64,000 bases of DNA from Methylobacterium planeticum (GTDB taxonomy: Bacteria > Pseudomonadota > Alphaproteobacteria > Rhizobiales > Beijerinckiaceae), in the NCBI RefSeq assembly GCF_008806345.1, contig NZ_VZZJ01000001.1:248001-312000 (forward strand). The letters are read 5' to 3'. Numbering within the stretch: position 1 is the first letter of the stretch; the number at the start of each line of letters is the position of its first letter. Below, piece by piece: positions 51,755 to 60,057 of the stretch. A program made the translations under genes and the position numbers. The notes beneath the pieces were generated by a model. That model saw only the letters and a list, made by a program, of their open reading frames with translations, was not told the origin of the DNA and did not search any database.

Positions 51755-52431
51755 CGGCGCGCGAGCCTCGCATGATCCTGGGGCTGGGCATCGGGCCCGC
51801 GCAGGTAGAGGGGGCGTGCCAGCGCCTGCGCCGGATCGGCCACGATCCCGAGCGAGGCGACCCAGGCGATCTCCGGCGCGCCGGTCCCCGCGACCTCCGC
51901 CGCAGAGCCTCGGCCCTTGGCGGTGGCGGCGAGGGCCGGAGCCCCCGACCCGACCAGGGTGACGGGACCGGCACCGAGGCGGTCGACCGCCTCATCCAGC
52001 TTGAGCAGGCTCGGCGGCACCACGATGCCCTCGCCGACGCTCATCGCCTGCAGGTAGACGGCGCCGTGGCGGGCATCGATGGCGGCGGCGATCAGCCCAT
52101 CGCCGTTCAGAGCCAGCAGCGGCGCGAGCAGGGCCGAGAGCGTCGTGACGCCGACGACCGGGACGCCCGTGGCGAGCCCGATCGCGCGCGCCGCGGAGAG
52201 GCCGACGCGCAGACCCGTGTAGCTGCCGGGGCCGACCGTGACGGCGACGCGGTCCAGGCTCTCGAAACCGCCCTCGATCCGGGAGATCACGCGCTCGACC
52301 AGCGGCAGCAGGGCTTCCGCGTGCCCGCGGGAGAGCACCATGCTCTCCTCGGCGAGCAATTCGTCCGACGTATCCGTCGCCACGCAGGCGGCGCAGGCGT
52401 CAAGGGCCGTGTCGATGGCGAGGATACGCAC
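51751..52431 (-). CDS. tsaB: tRNA t6A biosynthesis protein TsaB
   Basis: 226 residues of the ASKHA fold. Starts MRILAIDTALDACAACV; SRGHAEALLPLVE and VTVGPGSYTGLRVGLSAARAIGL are conserved. Partner of TsaD/TsaE in threonylcarbamoyladenosine-37 formation. The next gene is rimI, overlapping by 4 nt. Confidence 0.95.
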   Translation of the reverse strand: MRILAIDTALDACAACVATDTSDELLAEESMVLSRGHAEALLPLVERVISRIEGGFESLDRVAVTVGPGSYTGLRVGLSAARAIGLATGVPVVGVTTLSALLAPLLALNGDGLIAAAIDARHGAVYLQAMSVGEGIVVPPSLLKLDEAVDRLGAGPVTLVGSGAPALAATAKGRGSAAEVAGTGAPEIAWVASLGIVADPAQALARPLYLRGPDAQPQDHARLARR

Positions 52432-52587
52432 GCTGACTCCAGATGCCGCCGAAGGCCGGCCGGTGTCCTCAGGGATGAACGCGCGCCGGAGCGCCGCGGA
52501 ACGTTACGGCAAAACGGCCGATCCGTCAGGGCGGAGCGGCCTTCTCGACACCCGATCCGAGAGGAGTGTTGCCCGGCTGCGTCGCGC

Positions 52588-53157
52588 TCAGACGGCCTGG
52601 ACCTCGCGCACGTCCGGCAGGAAGTGCCGGAACAGGTTCTGCACCCCGTGCCGGAGCGTCGCGGTGGAGGACGGGCACCCGGAACAGGCGCCCTTCATCT
52701 CCAGGAACACGACCCCCTCCTTGTAGCCCCGGAACGTGATGTCGCCGCCATCGCTCGCCACGGCCGGGCGGACCCGGGTCTCCAGCAGGTCCTTGATGGT
52801 CGCCACCGTGTCGGCATCGGCCTCGTCGTAGAACTCCTCCGCGTCACCGGCGCCGGCGAGCGCCGCGCTCTCGCTCAGCACCGGGGCACCGGACTGGAAA
52901 TGCTCCATGATCGCCCCGAGAACCGCCGGCTTGACCTGCGGCCACTCGCTGCCGTCCTCGGCCTTCGTCACCGAGATGAAGTCGTGGCCGAAATAGACGC
53001 CGGCGACGCCGGGCACGTCGAACAGCCGGCTCGCCAGGGGCGAGTGGGCGGCGGCCTGCGCGTCGCGGGCCTCGAAGGTCGATTCGGGCAGAACGACCCG
53101 CCCGGGCAGGAATTTCAGGGTCGAGGGGTTCGGGGTGGCTTCGGTCTGAATGAACAT
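52588..53157 (-). CDS. nfuA: Iron-sulfur scaffold/carrier protein of the Nfu family
   Basis: 189 residues. An N-terminal Nfu domain (MFIQTEATPNPSTLKFLPGR, ~1-90) is joined by an acidic linker to a C-terminal NifU domain with the cluster ligands in GACSGCPSS. Delivers 4Fe-4S clusters to client enzymes; the nearby MiaB is a plausible client (inference). It is upstream of tsaB on the same strand, with a 155-bp gap. Confidence 0.93.
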   Translation of the reverse strand: MFIQTEATPNPSTLKFLPGRVVLPESTFEARDAQAAAHSPLASRLFDVPGVAGVYFGHDFISVTKAEDGSEWPQVKPAVLGAIMEHFQSGAPVLSESAALAGAGDAEEFYDEADADTVATIKDLLETRVRPAVASDGGDITFRGYKEGVVFLEMKGACSGCPSSTATLRHGVQNLFRHFLPDVREVQAV

Positions 53158-53431
53158 CGCTGTCTGGTATCCTCGTCCTCAGCGCCGGTTCAAGGCCGGC
53201 CGGGAACGGCGCCCGCCCGCGCGGGCACCCCTCTCCATGTGGACCGTGCGCCGATTTTTCTCAACCGCTCCCCGCCGGCCGGGACCGCCGCGCCGGAGGA
53301 TTTCCCGCATCGGCTGCATCGACATTCCGTTCCGCCTGGTGTAGGGGCAGCGCCAATTCACAACAGGATGCCGAAATCCTGACGCTCGAAGTTCCGATCA
53401 GGGGCGCGGGCGCAACGGCCGGAGTATTGCC

Positions 53432-53830
53432 ATGAACATCATCCAGCAGCTTGAGCAGGAGCAGATCGCCCAGCTCAACAAGACCATTCCGGATTTCGAG
53501 CCCGGCGACACGCTGATCGTGAACGTCAAGGTCAAGGAAGGCGAGCGCAGCCGCGTCCAGGCCTATGAGGGCGTGTGCATCGCCCGCTCGGGCGCCGGCA
53601 TCAACGAGAGCTTCACCGTCCGCAAGATCTCCTACGGCGAAGGCGTCGAGCGGGTGTTCCCGGTCTACGGTCCGCTGATCGACTCGATCAAGGTGGTCCG
53701 CCGCGGCAAGGTCCGGCGCGCCAAGCTCTACTACCTGCGCGACCGTCGCGGTAAGTCCGCCCGCATCGTCGAGCGTGCCGAGCGCGGTGGCGGCAAGTCC
53801 GGCGCGAAGGCCCCTGCGGCCGCCGAGTAG
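53432..53830 (+). CDS. rplS: 50S ribosomal protein L19
   Basis: 132 residues. [33 protein letters not shown] and [22 protein letters not shown] are canonical L19, with a basic, Gly/Ala-rich C-terminal extension. ATG at 53432 with GGAG 8 nt upstream. It stands alone, without the usual rimM-trmD neighbours in this window. The 274-bp upstream gap has a hairpin CAGGAT-GCCGAA-ATCCTG at 53364-53381 that could be a leader element. Confidence 0.96.
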   Translation: MNIIQQLEQEQIAQLNKTIPDFEPGDTLIVNVKVKEGERSRVQAYEGVCIARSGAGINESFTVRKISYGEGVERVFPVYGPLIDSIKVVRRGKVRRAKLYYLRDRRGKSARIVERAERGGGKSGAKAPAAAE

Positions 53831-54000
53831 GGCACGCGGGCCGCGCCGCGCGCGGCCGCGACCGTCCTCTCGCGACGATAGGCCCGCAGGACCGCTCCGG
53901 CATCCGCTTGGTCCGGGATGGACCCGGATGATCGCGCGCGGATGCGGAGTCGAGATGCCCCGACGCAGTTCGTATCGGGTGCAGGCGGCACGCCGCGCTC

Positions 54001-54575
54001 CCTCTCCCGTCCGGGAGAGGTTTGCCCGCGCAGCGGGCCGGGGTGAGGGGTGCGACCTCTCCGGATAGCGCGCACCCCTCACCCGGTCGGCTGGCGCCGA
54101 CTCGACCTCTCCCGGACGGGAGAGGTGGGGCTCCGCTGTTCCCGTCATGCCATGCCGTTGGATCTGGCGCGGGTGGCACGCCGCGCCCCCTCTCCCGTGC
54201 GGGAGAGGGTTGGGGTGAGGGATGCGACCTCTCCGGATGCGTCGCACCCCTCACCCGGTCGGCTGGCGCCGACTCGACCTCTCCCGGACGGGAGAGGTGG
54301 GGCTCCGCCGTTCCCGTCATGCCATGCCGTTGGATCTGGCGCGGGTGGCACGCCGCGCCCCCTCTCCCGTGCGGGAGAGGGTTGGGGTGAGGGATGCGAC
54401 CTCTCCGGATGCGTCGCACCCCTCACCCGGTCGGCTGGCGCCGACTCGACCTCTCCCGGACGGGAGAGGTGGGTGCACCACCCTCCGCGTCATGCCCTGC
54501 AGCTGGATCTGGCGCGGGTGGCGCGACGCTCTCCCGTGCGGGAGCGGGCCGGGGTGAGGGATGCGACGCATCCGG
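54001..54575. repeat. Array of composite palindromic intergenic repeats (172-bp unit)
   Basis: Four head-to-tail units start at 54001, 54189, 54361 and about 54529. The unit is 172 bp between the second and third copies, which are almost identical; the first is diverged (188 bp) and the last is partial. Each full unit holds a short palindrome CCTCTCCCG-TG-CGGGAGAGG, a long imperfect stem built from GGGTGAGGGATGCGAC and its complement with one mismatch, and a second palindrome CCTCTCCCG-GA-CGGGAGAGG. This fills most of the 765-bp gap between rplS and the DUF559 gene. Confidence 0.9.
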
Positions 54576-54595
54576 AAAACTGCGCGCCCGCGCCG

Positions 54596-54949
54596 CTAGA
54601 GAACGATGCGGCGCTCGAGGGCCGCCAGGATCGTCTCGCGCACGCCCGCGAGATTCTCCATCACGTCGCGGTTCGAGATCCGCAGGACCTCGTAGCCGCA
54701 CTGGGCCAAAGCGGCGCTGCGGAGGGCGTCCCGGGCCTGCGCGGCGGCGGTCCCGTGCGTGGCGCCGTCGATCTCGACGATGAGACGGGCCTCGACGCAA
54801 GCGAAATCCGCGACGAACCCGTCGACCGGCCATTGGCGGCGGACCTTGAAACCGTTGAGCCCGCGGTTGCGCAGGGCCCGCCAGAGCTTCGCCTCGGCGG
54901 CGGTCTGGCGCCGGCGCAGGGCCCGCGCCCGCCCGCTGCTCTCGCTCAC
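54596..54949 (-). CDS. DUF559 endonuclease-domain protein
   Basis: 117 residues from a GTG at 54949. The sequence RRQTAAEAKLWRALRNRGLNGFKVRRQWPVDGFVADFAC...LIVEIDG is the DUF559 signature, a PD-(D/E)xK/Vsr-like nuclease fold. The conserved Asp in GFVADF and Glu in VEIDG match the expected catalytic pair. Target unknown. It sits inside a cluster of palindromic repeats: copies end 21 bp beyond its stop, and a degenerate copy lies on the far side. No methylase gene is adjacent. Confidence 0.82.
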   Translation of the reverse strand: MSESSGRARALRRRQTAAEAKLWRALRNRGLNGFKVRRQWPVDGFVADFACVEARLIVEIDGATHGTAAAQARDALRSAALAQCGYEVLRISNRDVMENLAGVRETILAALERRIVL

Positions 54950-55044
54950 CCCCCCGACCTCATCCCGATTCCATGACGGCAGTCTGGCACGGGGCGGCGG
55001 GTTTTGCCCTCGGTGAGTTCGGGGGCTTCGCATTGTCCGGGGGC

Positions 55045-55135
55045 GGGGGCGCGCTTTCCGGAGAGGTCGCATCCCTCACCCGGTGCGCGTGCCGCGCACT
55101 CGACCGCGCCCGGATAGGAGAGGCGGCCCGGCCCG
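55045..55135. repeat. Degenerate copy of the palindromic repeat upstream of meaA stop
   Basis: Contains GGAGAGGTCGCATCCCTCACCCGG and a modified CCCGGATAGGAGAGG end, both clearly related to the array at 54001-54575 but diverged and truncated. With that array it brackets the DUF559 gene. Confidence 0.6.
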
Positions 55136-55136
55136 G

Positions 55137-57185
55137 TCAGTAGACCTGCGCGCTGCCCTCGGGGCGCGGGGCGGTGCCGTCGCGGCGGTGGGCCGCGCGG
55201 GTTTCGAGGGAGCGCTCCACCACCTTGGCGAGCCCGACCATGATCTTGTCGAGGACGTAGTCCTTCGGGGTGTAGACGGCGGTGACGCCCATGTTCTTGA
55301 GGACCAGCTCGTCCTCCGGCGAGATGATGCCGCCGACCACGACCGGGACGTGATCGAGGCCGGCCTCGCGGAGCTTGGCCTTGACGTCGCGCACCAGCGG
55401 CACGTGGCTGCCGGACAGGATCGAGAGGCCGACCACGTGGGCGCCGGTCTCGCGCGCCTTGGCGACGATCTCGGCCGGGGTCTGGCGGATGCCGTCGTAG
55501 GTGACGTCGAAGCCGACGTCGCGAGCGCGCAGGGCGATCTGCTCGGCGCCGTTCGAGTGGCCGTCGAGGCCGGGCTTGCCGACGACCAGCTTCGGGGTCT
55601 CGCCGAGGCGCTCGCCGAGATCGGCGATGAGGAGGCGCGCCTCCTCGGCCGCCCCCGAGGAGACCGTCTCCAGCGTGACGCCGGTGGGGGCCCGGTACTC
55701 GCCGAAGACCGCGCGCAGGCGCCCGCCCCACTCGCCCGTGGTGACGCCGGCCTTCGCGGCCGCGATCGAGACCGGCATGATGTTGGCGCCCGAGCGCGCC
55801 GCCGCCTCGAGGTCGGCTAGCGCCCGCGCCACGGCCGCGTCGTCGCGCTCCGCGCGCCAGGCGCGGATGCGGGCCTCGGCCTCCATCTCGACGGTCTCCG
55901 AGACCGTGAAGATCGCCCCCTCGCCGGCCGTCAGCGGCGAGGGCTCGCCCTGCTGCCACTTGTTGACGCCGACGACGATCTGTTCGCCGGCCTCGATCGC
56001 CGAGATGCGCCGGGCGTTCGATTCCACCAGGGAGCGCTTCAGCGCCCCCGTCTCCACCGCCGCCACGGCGCCGCCGATGCCGCCGATGCGCTCCAGCTCC
56101 GCCCGGGTCTCGGCCTTGAGGGCCTCGACCTTGGCGTCGATCACCTTGGAGCCGTCGAAGATGTCGTCGTACTCGAGGAGATCCGTCTCGAAGGCGAGGA
56201 TCTGCTGCATCCGCATCGACCATTGCTGGTCCCAGGGGCGGGGCAGGCCGAGCGCCTCGTTCCAGGCCGGCAGCTGCACGGCCCGCGCCCGGGCGCGCTT
56301 CGAGAGCGTGACCGCCAGCATCTCGATCAGGATGCGGTGGACGTTGTTCTCGGGCTGCTGCTCGGTCAGCCCGAGGGAGTTGACCTGAACCCCGTAGCGG
56401 AAGATGCGCTTCTTCGGGTCGTCGATGCCGTAGCGCTCCTGGGCGATCTCGTCCCAGAGCTCCGAGAACGCCCGCATCTTGCAGATCTCGGTGACGAAGC
56501 GCAGGCCCGCATTCACGAAGAACGAGATCCGGCCGAACACGTCCGCGAAGCTGTCGGGGTCGAAGGCCGGGTCGTCCCGCACCGTGTCGAGCACCGCGAT
56601 CGCGATGGCGAGCGCGTAGGAGAGCTCCTGGACCGGCGTCGCCCCCGCCTCCTGCAGATGGTAGGAGCAGACGTTCATCGGGTTCCACTTCGGCACCTCC
56701 CGGGTCGTGAACAGGATCACGTCCTTGGTCAGCCGCAGGGAGGGCGCGGGCGGGAACACGTAGGTGCCGCGCGACAGGTATTCCTTGATGATGTCGTTCT
56801 GGGTGGTGCCCTGGAGCCCCGCGAACGGCGCGCCCTGCTCCTCGGCCACCGCGAGGTAGAGCGACAGCAGCCACGGCGCCGTGGCGTTGATCGTCATCGA
56901 GGTGTTCATCTGGACGAGGGGGATGTCCCGGAACAGGGTCCGCATGTCGCCGAGATGCGCGATCGAGACGCCGACCTTGCCGACCTCGCCGCGGGCGAGC
57001 TCGTGGTCCGGGTCGTAGCCGGTCTGGGTCGGCAGGTCGAAGGCCACCGAGAGGCCGGTCTGCCCCTTGGCGAGGTTGCCCCGGTAGAGGGCGTTCGATT
57101 CCGCCGCGTTCGAGTGCCCGGCATAGGTCCGGATGATCCACGGCTTGTCGCGCTTGACCTCTGCGACGCTTGCCTGCCCGCCCAT
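55137..57185 (-). CDS. meaA: Ethylmalonyl-CoA mutase
   Basis: 682 residues. An N-terminal acyl-CoA mutase (TIM-barrel) domain starts with SVAEVKRDKPWIIRTYAGHS and YDPDHELARGEVGKVG; the C-terminal B12 domain has the DxHxxG motif in KPGLDGHSNGAEQ. The MeaA protein of M. extorquens (Ecm) has the same length and layout. It converts ethylmalonyl-CoA to methylsuccinyl-CoA in the glyoxylate-regenerating ethylmalonyl-CoA pathway. ATG 57185 is used because it follows CGGAG; the longer frame back to 57563 adds non-conserved residues. Divergent from ccr. Confidence 0.93.
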   Translation of the reverse strand: MGGQASVAEVKRDKPWIIRTYAGHSNAAESNALYRGNLAKGQTGLSVAFDLPTQTGYDPDHELARGEVGKVGVSIAHLGDMRTLFRDIPLVQMNTSMTINATAPWLLSLYLAVAEEQGAPFAGLQGTTQNDIIKEYLSRGTYVFPPAPSLRLTKDVILFTTREVPKWNPMNVCSYHLQEAGATPVQELSYALAIAIAVLDTVRDDPAFDPDSFADVFGRISFFVNAGLRFVTEICKMRAFSELWDEIAQERYGIDDPKKRIFRYGVQVNSLGLTEQQPENNVHRILIEMLAVTLSKRARARAVQLPAWNEALGLPRPWDQQWSMRMQQILAFETDLLEYDDIFDGSKVIDAKVEALKAETRAELERIGGIGGAVAAVETGALKRSLVESNARRISAIEAGEQIVVGVNKWQQGEPSPLTAGEGAIFTVSETVEMEAEARIRAWRAERDDAAVARALADLEAAARSGANIMPVSIAAAKAGVTTGEWGGRLRAVFGEYRAPTGVTLETVSSGAAEEARLLIADLGERLGETPKLVVGKPGLDGHSNGAEQIALRARDVGFDVTYDGIRQTPAEIVAKARETGAHVVGLSILSGSHVPLVRDVKAKLREAGLDHVPVVVGGIISPEDELVLKNMGVTAVYTPKDYVLDKIMVGLAKVVERSLETRAAHRRDGTAPRPEGSAQVY

Positions 57186-57398
57186 CCGTCCGAACTCCGA
57201 TTCCCGAGACCGTGCCACCGCATACGCGTGCGGCGGCTTGCCGCCACCGTAGCCGAGGCGTCCCCGCGCGTCACCCGCCCCGCGCCGCGAGGGCCGGCGG
57301 CGGGCCGCAGAACGCCTCCGCGGCGCACGCGGAGCGGATTCCGATGGATCGTTCATGATTTGTTCAAGATCTCGGCCGCCTCGGAGCGGAGATTTTTG

Positions 57399-57412
57399 CA
57401 ACCGCGCGGTTG
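57399..57412. promoter_or_regulatory. Perfect palindrome CAACCGCGCGGTTG between meaA and ccr
   Basis: Fourteen bp, symmetric, 214 bp from the meaA start and 211 bp from the ccr start in the 437-bp divergent gap. A TetR-family activator, CcrR, controls ccr in M. extorquens and binds a palindrome near its promoter; whether this is that site is not established here. A TATA-like CTATAG at 57585-57590 may be the ccr -10. Confidence 0.55.
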
Positions 57413-57622
57413 TACTTTTGGCCAATGGATCGCCGCCGCGCCGCGATCGCGCGCGGGCTCCGCCCGACCGGTCCGGAAGCTTAATTTTGAATACAGGTGA
57501 GTCCGTCGTGAGCCGGCGTCGTTTTTCGGTGGAAACCGCCGGTCCACTGGCCTTTGGTGCCACTTGGAGTGCCCTTTCATCGCCGCTATAGGGGCCGCAC
57601 GACGATGCTAGGGAGAGGTCAG

Positions 57623-58906
57623 ATGGCTGCGAGTGCGGCAGTTCAACCGGCGGAGGGCAAGGACCTCTATGAGATGGGCGAGATTCCGCCCCTCGGCCAT
57701 GTTCCGGCGAAGATGTATGCCTGGGCGATCCGTCGCGAGCGCCACGGGCCGCCGGAGCAGTCGCATCTGCTCGAGGTGGTGCCCACCTGGTCGATCGGCG
57801 ACGACGAGGTCCTCGTCTACGTCATGGCCGCCGGCGTGAACTACAACGGCGTCTGGGCCGGCCTCGGCGAGCCGATCTCGCCCTTCGACGTCCACAAGGC
57901 CGAGTTCCACGTGGCCGGGTCCGACGCGTCGGGCATCGTCTGGGCGGTCGGGGCCAAGGTGAAGCGCTGGAAGGTCGGGGACGAGGTCATCGTCCACTGC
58001 AACCAGGACGACGGGGACGACGAGGAGTGCAATGGCGGCGACCCGATGTTCTCGCCCTCGCAGCGCATCTGGGGCTACGAGACTCCGGACGGCTCCTTCG
58101 CACAATTCTGCCGTGTGCAGTCCCGCCAGCTGATGGTGCGGCCCAAGCACCTGACCTGGGAAGAGGCCGCCTGCTACACCCTCACCCTCGCCACCGCCTA
58201 CCGGATGCTCTTCGGCCACGCCCCCCATACGGTCCGGCCTGGCCAGAACGTCCTGATCTGGGGTGCCTCGGGCGGCCTCGGGGTGTTCGGCGTCCAGCTC
58301 TGCGCGGCCTCCGGCGCCAACGCGATCGCGGTGATCTCGGACGAGTCGAAGCGCGACTACGTCATGAGCCTCGGCGCCAAGGGCGTCATCAACCGCAAGG
58401 ACTTCGACTGCTGGGGTCAGCTTCCGAAGGTCAATTCGCCCGAATACGTCGCCTGGACCAAGGAAGCGCGGAAATTCGGCAAGGCGATCTGGGACATCAC
58501 CGGCAAGGGCAACGATGTCGACATCGTGTTCGAGCACCCGGGCGAGCAGACCTTCCCGGTCTCGACGCTGGTGGCCAAGCGCGGCGGGATGATCGTCTTC
58601 TGCGCGGGCACCACGGGCTTCAACCTGACCTTCGACGCCCGCTATGTCTGGATGCGCCAGAAGCGCATCCAGGGCTCGCATTTCGCGCATCTGAAGCAGG
58701 CCTCGGCCGCCAACCAGTTCGTGCTGGACCAGCGCATCGACCCCTGCATGAGCGAGGTGTTTCCCTGGGACAAGATCCCCCAGGCGCACACCAAGATGTG
58801 GAAGAACCAGCACCCGCCGGGCAACATGGCCTGCCTCGTCAACGCACCGCGCGCCGGCCTGCGCACCGTCGAGGACGTGATCGAGGCCGGTCCGCTCAAG
58901 CGCTGA
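57623..58906 (+). CDS. ccr: Crotonyl-CoA carboxylase/reductase
   Basis: 427 residues of the medium-chain dehydrogenase/reductase superfamily. VNYNGVWAGLGEPISPFDVH, SQRIWGYETPDGSFAQFCRVQ and GASGGLGVFGVQLCAASGANAIAVI (NADPH site) are Ccr-typical. Reductively carboxylates crotonyl-CoA to ethylmalonyl-CoA, the hallmark step of the ethylmalonyl-CoA pathway. The ATG at 57623 follows AGGGAGAGG. No upstream katA, unlike M. extorquens AM1. Confidence 0.96.
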   Translation: MAASAAVQPAEGKDLYEMGEIPPLGHVPAKMYAWAIRRERHGPPEQSHLLEVVPTWSIGDDEVLVYVMAAGVNYNGVWAGLGEPISPFDVHKAEFHVAGSDASGIVWAVGAKVKRWKVGDEVIVHCNQDDGDDEECNGGDPMFSPSQRIWGYETPDGSFAQFCRVQSRQLMVRPKHLTWEEAACYTLTLATAYRMLFGHAPHTVRPGQNVLIWGASGGLGVFGVQLCAASGANAIAVISDESKRDYVMSLGAKGVINRKDFDCWGQLPKVNSPEYVAWTKEARKFGKAIWDITGKGNDVDIVFEHPGEQTFPVSTLVAKRGGMIVFCAGTTGFNLTFDARYVWMRQKRIQGSHFAHLKQASAANQFVLDQRIDPCMSEVFPWDKIPQAHTKMWKNQHPPGNMACLVNAPRAGLRTVEDVIEAGPLKR

Positions 58907-58946
58907 GGCGAGGCCGGCTCGCCCGGCATCCCCACCCGTCCTGGTT

Positions 58947-58976
58947 GCGGCCCCTCGTCTCACGGCGAGGGGCCGC
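58947..58976 (+). terminator. Hairpin terminator after ccr
   Basis: Perfect 11-bp stem GCGGCCCCTCG / CGAGGGGCCGC with an 8-nt loop, 40 nt after the ccr stop. No T-run. Confidence 0.55.
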
Positions 58977-59007
58977 TCGCGATTCACGGAGGCGCGCGAT
59001 GGGGCGG

Positions 59008-59184
59008 CTATCGGCCCCGTTGCGGATCCTGCGGCAGGTGCCGGCTGTAGTTCTCCGCCTTCTCCTCCCGCTCCCTGATCAGGTCCGCGTAGGCTTGGCG
59101 CATCTCGGGGGAGACCGAGACGTGGCGCGCCTTGGTGGGCTTGCGCTTCGGCGCCTTCTTGAAGGTGTTGCTCGTCTCGCTCAT
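59008..59184 (-). CDS. Small basic protein of unknown function
   Basis: 58 residues from the ATG at 59184. The N-terminal half is Lys/Arg-rich (FKKAPKRKPTKARH), followed by an amphipathic helix (EMRQAYADLIREREEKAENYSR). I recognise no family. It is divergent from leuD and convergent with ccr. The compositional pattern is plausible for a real small protein, but the support is limited. Confidence 0.5.
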   Translation of the reverse strand: MSETSNTFKKAPKRKPTKARHVSVSPEMRQAYADLIREREEKAENYSRHLPQDPQRGR

Positions 59185-59373
59185 CGCCGTCCCCCGTGCG
59201 CAGACCTCTGCTCCGGCGCAGTATAGGTCTCCGCCGAGACATTCGCGAGACGCTTCGGTTCCGTGAGACCCGAGCCTTTCGGCGGCGCCAGCCTTTCGGC
59301 GAGCGCCCGCCGCTGGTAGAAGCCGCCTCAGATCCCGCCGGCTCGCGGAGCCGGCCCTGAGACGGCGACGGCA

Positions 59374-59976
59374 ATGGATAAGTTTACAACCCTGGAGGGC
59401 GTCGCGGCGCCCATGCGGATCATCAATGTCGACACCGACCGGATCATCCCGAAGCAATATCTGAAAACCATCAAGCGCACCGGCCTCGGCCAAGGTCTGT
59501 TCTCGGAGATGCGCTACAACGACGACGGTTCGGAGAATCCGGATTTCGTCCTCAACAAACCGGCCTACCGGAACGCCAAGATCCTCGTCGTCGGCGACAA
59601 TTTCGGCTGCGGCTCTTCACGCGAGCACGCACCGTGGGCGCTGGCCGACTTCGGCATCCGCTGCGTAATCTCCACGAGCTTCGCCGACATCTTCTTCAAC
59701 AACTGCGCCAAGAACGGCATCCTGGCGATCGTGGTCTCGCCGGAGGATCTCGAGAAGCTGTTCCAGGACGCCGAGCGCGGCGCCAACGCCACGCTGTCGA
59801 TCGACCTCGCCCATCAGACCATCAAGGGACCGGACGGCGGCACCCTGCATTTCGACATCGACGAGGGCCGCAAGCACAACCTGCTGAACGGCCTCGACGA
59901 GATCGGCCTCACTCTCGAGCGCGCGCCCGCCATCGATTCCTACGAGGCGAAGCTCGCGGCCCGCGGCTGGGCCTGA
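59374..59976 (+). CDS. leuD: 3-isopropylmalate dehydratase small subunit
   Basis: 200 residues. Swivel domain of isopropylmalate isomerase: [56 protein letters not shown]. Needs LeuC, not in this window. Leucine biosynthesis. ATG at 59374; divergent from the 58-residue protein. Confidence 0.97.
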   Translation: MDKFTTLEGVAAPMRIINVDTDRIIPKQYLKTIKRTGLGQGLFSEMRYNDDGSENPDFVLNKPAYRNAKILVVGDNFGCGSSREHAPWALADFGIRCVISTSFADIFFNNCAKNGILAIVVSPEDLEKLFQDAERGANATLSIDLAHQTIKGPDGGTLHFDIDEGRKHNLLNGLDEIGLTLERAPAIDSYEAKLAARGWA

Positions 59977-60057
59977 TCGGCGGCATCGATACGGTTCGTT
60001 TACCATCAGGACGCCTAAAAGGGGGAGTATCGCTCAAGACTCCCAGGAGACGCCCCG

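Noticed and set aside
53261..54571. Several overlapping open frames across the 54001-54575 region with repeated Pro/Arg-rich peptides
   Set aside because: They are translations of the tandem palindromic repeat in different frames, not genes.
54001..54575. Possible CRISPR array
   Set aside because: The period is about 172 bp with nearly identical units and no unique spacers; no cas genes are nearby.
57186..57563. Longer N-terminus for meaA
   Set aside because: The extra codons are Arg/Ala-rich, unlike Ecm proteins, and would read through the palindromic control region; the ATG at 57185 has a good ribosome site and gives the expected length.
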